Source of the DNA: Brachypterus glaber
Taxonomy: Eukaryota > Arthropoda > Insecta > Coleoptera > Kateretidae
Length of the DNA stretch: 64,000 bases
Assembly: GCA_958510825.1 (NCBI GenBank)
Contig: OY294050.1
Location: forward strand, 43,227,249 to 43,291,248
Direction: 5' to 3'
The notes below the pieces were generated by a model, which was given only the letters and a program-made list of their open reading frames with translations, did not search any database and was not told the DNA's origin. The translations under genes and the position numbers were made by a program. Every line of letters starts with the position of its first letter. Within the stretch, counting starts at the first letter, position 1. Shown here one piece after another: positions 56,030-64,000 of the stretch.

Positions 56030-56428
56030 GCAACCACACACAATTACACACTGATAAAATAATCGATCCTTTTTTACTTTTCTCTGTATTATTACTAATC
56101 AAAATTTTGGTATTATTTACCGGTTGTTATTTTACTAAATACTGTAACATACCTTAAACTAGATCAATAACACAAAAACTACAACTTAAAGTATACCAAA
56201 CTATAACTGTGATATAATTTACCAAATGTTACAGTATTAATAAACACGTGTTGCGTGGGGATCCAAATGTACCAACACGGTCTCTATGTTAGTATGACAA
56301 CATTTTGTAAACAATACACACATTGCAGTATTTAATACCACAAGTAAAGTATTAAATACCAATGGTGACGATATAAATAAAAAATATGTATTAACAAATA
56401 ACATTTAGTATTAAAAATACAAAGAAAT
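56030..56428 (+). repeat. Duplicate of the right arm of the palindromic element
   Basis: Near-identical to 55338-55768 (GCAACCACACACAATTACAC onward) without the left arm. The 260 bp between the copies is unrecognised. Confidence 0.7.
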
Positions 56429-56434
56429 TTTGTA

Positions 56435-57043
56435 GTGTAGTTCAGAAGTCACCCCCCCCCCCCCCTATTAACTTTTGAACGAGTTGAGATATTGATTTTA
56501 AATCTGGATCTCAAATTAAAATAACTTAAACTATCTTTTTGCATATACCGGGTGTTTTTTTTTAACCTGAAACTTTCAAATATCTCGAATACTACGCATT
56601 TTAGAAAAAAAAATTCAAACAAAAAACGTTTATTTTAATGGGGAAACAAAATGGCGTATTTATTTTTTAAGCATATTTACGTTTTCAAGGTCATTTCAAG
56701 GTAAACTTTGTTTTTTTTAAATAGAAACATATATATTTGAAAGTTTCAGGTTAAAAAAAAACACCCGGTATATTTGATATTCTCAGCTCTTAAATTGTGG
56801 ACTTTTTAATGGAAAAGGGGGTCGTGTGATATATTAATTTAAAGCATGTAAAATTTTCTAATTGGCCATATATTTTTTAATTTTTTTAGACATTGCCCTC
56901 TATGTCTTCTTACATACATATTAAAAGCTAAAAATATTAAATATATGCAAAAAGTTTAAATTTTCTTAGTTACGAGTTTCAATTTTAAAGTTGATATCTC
57001 AACTCGTTCAAAAGTTAGGGTGGGTGACTTTTGGACCGCACTG
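56435..57043. mobile_element. Palindromic element (CAGTGCGGTCCAAAAGTCAC type), with nested element
   Basis: The ends resemble CAGTGCGGTCCAAAAGTCAC in both orientations, and TA flanks the right end. A C-run (56451-56465) sits just inside the left end. Interrupted by 56548-56768. A relative is at 62058-62762. Confidence 0.65.
56548..56768. mobile_element. 221-bp TA-target hairpin element
   Basis: CCGGGTGTTTTTTTTTAACC and its complement bound it, with TA on both sides. The related host at 62161-62175 shows the unoccupied site AGTATATATTTGAT. The inverted ends are nearly perfect over about 36 bp, suggesting youth. Confidence 0.85.
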
Positions 57044-57057
57044 TATTTATAAATAAA

Positions 57058-57395
57058 TTATTTTATCCAATACATACAGATAATAAGACAATTACCAGCT
57101 TTATTTTAAATAGATAAACTCAGTAATAACCCCCGCGTGGCTTTTACTTTATTGAGTGGATAATTATTTATTTTACCCACTCAACTGTCACTTATCAAAT
57201 TATTTTCTTGTAAATGTCATTAAAATTTTTAATAAAAATATGAATTCCCAAGCTATTTATTGGATAAAACCTTGTATGGCACTCATGGGTAAACCGATAT
57301 TGCCCTCTCAAAAATTAACCTGCTTGGCTGACGCCTCGCAGGTTAATTTTCTCATGAGCAATATCTTACTTTACCCACTAGTACCGTAAATAACT
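57058..57395 (-). repeat. Dispersed repeat family U, copy 2
   Basis: Reverse of 7660-7905, with about 90 extra bases carrying a hairpin (AAAATTAACCTGC and GCAGGTTAATTTT, 57307-57345). An open frame here is a by-product. Confidence 0.6.
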
Positions 57396-57645
57396 ATTAT
57401 CCAAGACTCTTTTTACTGATAAATATCCGAAATTCCTGTATTAATTAAAAGCAAAAACAACAAAATTACATCGTTCTCTAAAATTCACAAAAGCTTGCTA
57501 GGTCTTTTTTTAACAAAAACAAATTGGACACTAAAGGTAATTCTTTTTGTCACGATAAGCAACCTGAACCAGTTATCAATTATATTTTAATTACTAATAT
57601 TATCCGCAAATTGTTTCATTTCATTGTATGTAAACTTAAAAATAA

Positions 57646-58802
57646 CACTAGGCAACAAATCGCAACTTTTTTTTTTGCCCCGATCGGAAAGTAAATTTTT
57701 CTTACTAATTCGAGGGCGTAGAATCCGAATCTGACCTAGGAAAAATTCCAGCACCTAAAATTTTTGAGATATAAGTTCAGGTAATAATGACGTTTTTTTT
57801 TCAAAATCTTTAAAAAAAAGAGTAGAATTTTGAAAATTTTAGTGTATATTAAAAAAAATACGAGGAATTCAAAAATCTATATGTCAAGAACCTACTGTCA
57901 GAGTTAGTACGAGAAAAAAAATAAAAAGGTTAAAATGAAAGTTTACTTAATTGCTCATTTGTGGCAAAACTATCAATTTTTTTTTAAAAACTTTATAGAA
58001 CTTAATTTGTAGATTATAAAATTCTCTATAAAAATATTTATACAAATATTTTTTTATTTTGCTTAGTTTGTTCCTAAAAAGTAAATAAATGAAAAAGATA
58101 TAAAATTAAAGTACACAGTGTAAACTTTTTTCCCGAGCCCAAAAAATATATTTTTCTTATCAATTTAAAGGCGCAGAATCCAAATTTGACATTAAAAAAA
58201 AATCAGCACGTCTTACGTTTTAAATTTTAGTACATGCAATTAAGTCAATTTAAAAATAATTTATAAAACAAAATATTTGGTATTTTGTTTGTTTTTTAAT
58301 GGTTCTACATTCTACATCATAAAAATGTTACTTTATTACATAAGAACCATAATACGTAACATTTTTTAGTTCATTTTTGACCCCCTAGTAATGATTTTTG
58401 ACAATTTTTAGCATGAGTTCGTGGCGATAAGTTTGTATGCACCCTTCTTCTTACCCTCCACCCCTAATTAGTTTTGTCACATTATCCATTTTTTTAAACA
58501 GTTTTTTTTTCATAATATCGCTATTTATTCTAGCTTTGAATTTAAAGTTTCTATGTTTTAAGTTGGGTATTTTTAAACTAATATTGAGTCGCCGAATCCA
58601 AATTTGTCCTTGGAATATTTTTGTCTCCCATGATTTTAGAACAAAAGAGGGATAAAATAATGATTTTTTAACATTTTTATCTTATTTTTCTCAGAAAACT
58701 TAGGTAATAGAAATATTCTGAGGCCAGATTCGGTTTCAGCGACCCAAAATTAGTTAAAAAACATATGACTCCAATCGGGGCAAGAAACCGTGTTGCCTAG
58801 TG
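57646..58802 (+). mobile_element. Harbinger-type element (CACTAGGCAACA), copy 2
   Basis: Same ends as 38027-39833, flanked by TAA on both sides. 1157 bp, without the nested family W element, so it also records the empty site. Confidence 0.8.
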
Positions 58803-59889
58803 TAATCTATTATATTCAAGTTACTAGTAAAGTTACATTGTCAAAAAAAAAAAGATCCAAATTTTGGTAAATTTAAATTTGTTATGCAAAGATTTATAGT
58901 CTTAGGATATATTAAAATAAAATCTGGTAATGTATGGGATCCGAAAGAAGTATTGGCGAAAGATACACAAAGATGAGAGCAATTTTTATAAATTGTTTCC
59001 TTGCCCTTGTCTTTATTGGAGAGCTTTTTGCATATTGACGACTGCGTCCGCTTAATGGCTAACAGCAATTTTTGTTGGGATTTTGTTTTTAAATCGTTAT
59101 TTAAAGATCCAAAAAGTGTTTAAAAACAAAATCTTAATTTCAAGAATAACTGGAGTTATATCCTTAATTGGGTCTCTCCATAATACTGCTGTGCTAAGCT
59201 AAAAGGTCCTATCTAGGTTTAACATACACAGATAGGACCTTTCAGCTTAGGAAGGCAGAATACAGCATGTATTAAAAACCATAATAAACAAAATAAATCA
59301 ATAAATACAAATCTATAGAAAATTTACAAATAATGACAGGATTCCTTCATATAAGAATAAAATTTGTCACGTTAAATAACCTAACAATAATTAAAAAATA
59401 AAGTTTTTAATGAAAACTTTTACTTTATTCTGCAAATTCATTTTTAGGCAAAAAAGATGAATAGATTATGTGAATCCGAACCAAACTTTTTTTTTGCTTC
59501 TTAAATAGACTTATTTTTTTATAATTCGTAAAGAAATGTCTAAAAAAGTTTTAAATATTTTACGGAGCCTTTTATATGGATTTTTCAGCGGGGATTGTTT
59601 ATGGATAAAATAAAGGTATACTAACTTTTTTTTTGTAAAATCTGGGTTCCTTTTATTTTTTTTTTATATGTGCAGGTGGTCCTCAAAAAAAAGGGACGCA
59701 CCATAAATTTGGACTTTTTCCAAATTGCCTAAAAATTATTTGAACCAAATATCAGATCGATAGCTCTACGTTAACACATGCCGCATCGAGACCTAAAAAA
59801 GGGAGCATAAAACGTATATTTTAAATTGTGTAAAAACCAAACGGTACGTTGTAAATTTGTAACTCACCTACTTTTCTTGAATATGTATA
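58803..59889. other. No gene; hairpin at 59194-59250
   Basis: CTAAGCTAAAAGGTCCTATC and GATAGGACCTTTCAGCTTAG form a near-perfect 20-bp stem with a short loop. The remainder is unrecognised. Confidence 0.5.
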
Positions 59890-60741
59890 CAGTGCGTGCA
59901 TTAAGTCTGGAATCACCCGAATAACTTTTTAGTTACAAGTAAAATACAAAAATCCTCGGACAGGTCGATTTATATTTTTAATTCTGCAAATTTTGGTCTA
60001 AAAAAAGTTATCAAAATTGGCACCCCCTTGCACCCTCACCCCCCAACTTTTTTTTTCAAATAGCAACCTACCCCTTGTGATACATCATTGGAAAGGTAAT
60101 TTAATAAGCTTTCCAACAGTGTATGATAAAGCCTAATTTGTTAAAGGGTCTATGAAAAAACGCATGTTTTATTTAAACATTGTTTGTGTGAAATATTACG
60201 CATAATATGGTAATTGTTGCCCTATTTCCTACTTGGCACCTTCCTGAGAATCTAAATAAGGTTGTTTTAAACTTATTGTAATATTTTATACCCTGTTGAA
60301 AAATGCAATTTTTTTTCTTTTTATTGACCAATTTTATGTTTACTATTTAATCGATTTTAATCCCGTTTTTTTACTGTCCACTGTCAAAGAGCTGAAGGAC
60401 ATCAATTTGAACATTTATAGTGAACTAAAGTTATACTTTACATGTCTTTATAATAAACTAAATTGTGCATTTTATCATTAGCCCTTTACCAAATTAGGCT
60501 TTATTATACACCGTTGGAAAGCTTATTAAATTACCTTTCCAACGAAGTGTCACAAGGGGTAGGTTGCTATTTGAAAAAAAAAAGTTGGGGGGTGAGGGTG
60601 CAAGGGGGTGCAAATTTTAATAACTTTTATTACACCATAATTTGCAAAATTAAAAATAAAAATCGACCTATCCGAGGGTTTTTGTGTTTTACTTGTAACT
60701 AAAAAGTTAATCGGGTGATTCCAGTCTTAATGCACGCACTG
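59890..60741. mobile_element. 852-bp palindromic TA-target element (CAGTGCGTGCATTAA)
   Basis: Ends CAGTGCGTGCATTAAGTCTG and its near complement, flanked by TA (59888-59889 and 60742-60743). The arms of about 250 bp include CAACCTACCCCTTGTGA and its complement. The open frames at 60296-60702 follow the right arm. Confidence 0.85.
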
Positions 60742-60800
60742 TATATTTTTAGTAAAATAAATAATAATAATCCTTTTTCAGAGCCCTCTAGTATATTCAG

Positions 60801-60827
60801 TTAATAATAATAATAATAATAATAATA
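60801..60827. repeat. (TAA)n microsatellite
   Basis: About nine TAA units. The surrounding 60744-60924 shows no other feature. Confidence 0.9.
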
Positions 60828-60924
60828 CTTAATGTTATTCAGTTCAAACATATGTTGAATTCAAAAAATACCAGTTTTAACAAATAATGCTAGCGCCTTC
60901 GCCATAATTGTAATTATAAAACAA

Positions 60925-61500
60925 GCCTTGAAGATATGTAATGCTATGCAATCCATTATATATTATTCACAGTAAATGGTATATTGCATTTCCCAAATAC
61001 TTAAAAAAAGAATAATTTTCCAAAAAAAAAATACAAAAAAAAATATTTATTTTTTTTTAAGAAAAAATTATTGAAAAAAAAAAAACAAAAAAAAAGTTTT
61101 CAAAAAATAAACAAAAATTTCAAAAATTTTAATTTTTGCAGAATTGATCCTTTTAATAAAAGTAATTTTTTTCTGAAAAAATTACGTTGATCGGAAATTT
61201 TTCAGCTTTTTTAGATTTTTTATGTTTTTTGGGGGATTACTTTCAAAAACAATAAGGATCTTCCCCTCGTAGAACTTGATTTTTTTCCTGAAATTTTCAA
61301 GTCGATCGGATTATTCGTTCTTGAGTTATCGTGTTCACATAAAATCGTGACATCAGAGAGACGGACAGACAGATGAACGAACATTAAAAAAAAGTTTATT
61401 TTTTCATGAATTATTTGCCAGGGACGATTTTTATTTTTTTTGAAAATTCAAAACTACCGTATATTATTCTAGCGCAAGCGCTGTGAATAATATAATAAGA
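60925..61500 (-). repeat. Family E repeat, copy 2
   Basis: Reverse of 43140-43790, from GATATGTAATGCTATGC through ATTGCATTTCC to CTAGCGCAAGCGCTGTGAAT. A short related end (TTCACAGCGCGGAAGCGCTA) is also at 63189. Confidence 0.6.
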
Positions 61501-61918
61501 AAAACAATTTATTAGTCAAATGCTTTTTACAATTTTACTACTCCCTTTATCCTAATTAGTGGAATTATATAACCGGAAATTTTTTTGAATAAGGAAAAAT
61601 CTGGTAATAGCGCGATTTTTTTTCTAATTTGTTCTAGACATCCAAAAGAGTCTGTAACTTGATTTTTTCCATTCTGTGCAATTTTTTTAATATTTTCTCG
61701 ACTCCTATGGGTCCAATCGCGACGATTTAAAAAGTATTATATTCGTTAAAACTGTCAAAATGTTTTTTCTGACACAATTTCATACCCTCAAAAAAAAAAA
61801 AATGAAAACCGTTGCTTTTGGTACTTTTTTGTAATTTTTTTCTAATTATGTCCAGAATGTATATATTTGATAGATAAATGCATTGAACATTTTAATTTAA
61901 ACTAGACGAAGCGTTAAA
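61501..61918. other. No recognised feature
   Basis: AT-rich and homopolymer-rich. Nothing identified. Confidence 0.4.
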
Positions 61919-62982
61919 ATATCGGCACTAATTTAAAACATTATGAAAAGGGAAGTTCTGTGAATAGGGAACCATTAATACACCTGCGTGTTGCATAATT
62001 TATTAAAGTTTGAAAGTTGTATCTCCAACACGTTTTATTCTAGCAAAAAACTGTATACAGAGCGGCTCAAAAGTCACTCTCCCTCTCTTAAATTTTGAAC
62101 GAGTTGAGATATCGACTTCAAATTTAAAACTCTTAAATAAGACAACTTAAACTATCTTTTAGTATATATTTGATAATTTCAGCTTTAAAAATGTGGACAG
62201 GGAGGCATGAGGGACATTTTTTTATGAGGGGTGGTGTGATACATCATTTTAAAGCATATAAAATTCTCTATTTAACTGTATATTCTTTATTTTTTTAAAC
62301 AATTTTTTTTTAAATTTTGACTTCAATTTTGCGATTTTTTAAGTTCTTTTTGTAAATTTTTATTTATGTCAAGTAAAATTAATTTAAAAGTATAATTTAC
62401 GTTTTTTCATCATGAAATTAGTAACTTTTAAAAAATTCTTTCATTTTTTTAGAGAAATTTTGACAAAAATACCCATTTTCAACCTTATTTTAAACCCAGA
62501 AAAAAAAAATGTGCAAGAAAATTAAAAAATATATAGTTAAATGGAGAATTTCATAAGCTTTAAAATGATGTAACACACGACCCCCCTTTACATTAAAAAA
62601 AAATCCCCCCGTGCCCCCTGCCCACATTTTAAGATCTGAAAGTATCAAATTTATGCTGAAAGATAGTTTACGTTGTCTTATTTAAGAGTTCTAAATTTGA
62701 AATCGATATCTCAACTCGTTTAAAAGTTATGAGGGGGGGGGGGTGACTTTTGGACCGCCCTGTATCTGTAATTGGATAATAAATAAGTGATATATGCTAA
62801 AAACATTTTACTGCTTTAAACGCCAATATCTCGAAAAAATGTGTTATATGGACGGGCAGTCAGAAGGACGCAATTTTTTTTATTGATTTTCACTTAAAAA
62901 GGTCTAAAACGTCGAGAAATATGAAAGAAAATATAGTTAACGTGAAGATGATTTCAATGCAACGGCACTCAAGTGCCGATGT
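61919..62982 (+). mobile_element. Family S element, copy 3, with nested palindromic element
   Basis: Left end ATATCGGCACT, right end AGTGCCGATGT. The internal order differs partly from copies 1 and 2. Interrupted at 62058-62762. Confidence 0.6.
62058..62762. mobile_element. 705-bp palindromic TA-target element
   Basis: Ends CAGAGCGGCTCAAAAGTCAC and GTGACTTTTGGACCGCCCTG, flanked by TA (62056-62057 and 62763-62764). The sister repeat at 23051-23060 continues AAACTGTATATAAAAG without it. A G-run lies just inside the right end. Confidence 0.8.
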
Positions 62983-64000
62983 AAAAAATCCGAGACAGAT
63001 ATTTTTAAATTCCACCGCAGGAAAGTTTATATTCTAGTGTGAAACTTTGCTGTGTTTCAGCCCCAGCTGTATTCACTGCGATTTCCGACACGGCCTCGTA
63101 AAGGGTAGTTTACCCCAAAAACGGAAGCATGCGCACAATGTTAAGGTTATTCTCTTAAATTGGCGGAACGCTGCTCTTGATTACTACACTATTCACAGCG
63201 CGGAAGCGCTAGAATAGTATTATACACAGTAGCCGGCGTATTTCCAGTTGTAGTCCAGTCTTCAGGTCAATAAAAGAGGCTTTGCCTGGAAATAATTCAG
63301 GGAGTTTTGATTTTCGGTTTATTGGGTAGGGTTAATGGCCGCAAACAAAAAAACAACTTTGCGACGTTGAACTCGATTTGGAACTATCATTATTTTAACG
63401 TGTTTTTCATAAAAAACGGGTTTTTAAAATATCTCTTAAACGATACACTATACGTTTTTAGATTTTTAATGTTTTTTTTTTCGAAAAACCAAAGTTTTTC
63501 TTTATCGTCGGTTAGGCATGCCCCTGAGAACATTTTGGATGAAAATTAAAAAAAAACTATCTGGCACTTTCTTTTTAATTTACGTAAAATTATTTTTTTT
63601 TAAATAATAATAAACACATTTGTGCCCCATTATCTCGAGTAAACCGATTTTCGATTAAATCACCATTGTATTAAGCATAAAAAAAAACCTTCCTAACCGA
63701 GTCATAAAGAAAAATCTAAAACCCTATAGTGTAACGTTTAAAAGCCACTTTACACGCAGCAATTTGTGCGCAAGTTTGATGCTATGCAAGTTTGTTGCAA
63801 GAATGATTCAGTCTCTGCGCATGCCTTCAGGCAAGTTTAAGGCCATTTTCGTGCCATCAAATTATTTAGAACATGTTCTATTCATATAAGAAATACACTA
63901 TAAGAGAAAGTCAAATGATAGAGATAGAAAACTATTGTACCGCCATTAGCCGTTGTTTTTTAAAATTCACTAAATTCACGGTCAACGACAGCCGATAATA
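62983..64000. other. No gene recognised
   Basis: The only repeat noted is the family E end near 63189-63225. The open frame at 63307-63549 has no recognised domain and its T-rich composition suggests chance. Confidence 0.4.

Noticed and set aside
63307..63549. 80-codon frame near the window end
   Set aside because: T-rich composition, no domain, no splice context.

Overview
The window reads as a repeat-choked, AT-rich stretch of an arthropod (probably insect) nuclear genome. It has no dense gene set, no operons and no bacterial signals. The evidence is Penelope-like and non-LTR reverse transcriptases, many short TA-target inverted-repeat elements, hAT-type and Harbinger-type miniature elements with clean target-site duplications, a tRNA-headed SINE, and one convincing spliced exon. 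The species cannot be fixed from sequence alone. A beetle-like genome is a guess.

Host coding content: one internal exon with good splice sites on the minus strand (8379-8660). It encodes a cytoplasmic tail and a transmembrane helix and recalls the membrane-spanning exon of a teneurin. If that is right, most of the window is intron of one very long gene.

Layout. 0-1 kb: inverted-repeat element. 1.0-3.6 kb: a non-LTR element inserted inside a relative of the same family. 6.8-7.4 kb: a hairpin with a hammerhead-like core and a 255-bp hAT-type MITE. 8.4 kb: the exon. 9.6-11.5 kb: an inverted-repeat element interrupted by a 1.08-kb palindromic element. 14.25-16.3 kb: a 5'-truncated Penelope-like element (RT plus GIY-YIG) inserted in a minus-strand non-LTR RT. 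17.3-22.1 kb: a hammerhead-like insertion, palindromic elements, a 424-bp MITE, the second 255-bp hAT-type MITE and a 16-bp minisatellite. 25.2-25.5 kb: a 94-bp triplication. 26-33 kb: dispersed repeats, the SINE and the second 424-bp MITE. 33-36.3 kb: a hAT-type MITE inside a mariner-like relic inside an RT remnant. 38-40 kb: a Harbinger-type element with a nested repeat. 40.4-41 kb: the second Penelope-like copy. 42-43 kb: a palindromic element. 45-48.4 kb: a tandem chain of palindromic units with two nested RT fragments. 48.7-49.7 kb: a hairpin repeat split by a 520-bp retro-insertion. 51.4-52.4 kb: a palindromic element, a (TA)n run and a 200-N gap. 53-64 kb: more copies of the same families.

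The genes do not work together as a system. What the window records is insertion history, and several insertions are proved by an unoccupied copy of the same target elsewhere in the window. The most intriguing recurrent signal is a CTGANGA / hairpin / CGAAACGT motif at four loci, close to the hammerhead ribozyme core, at or near the 3' ends of Penelope-type insertions. All coordinates were read by eye and element edges may be off by a few bases unless a duplication is quoted.
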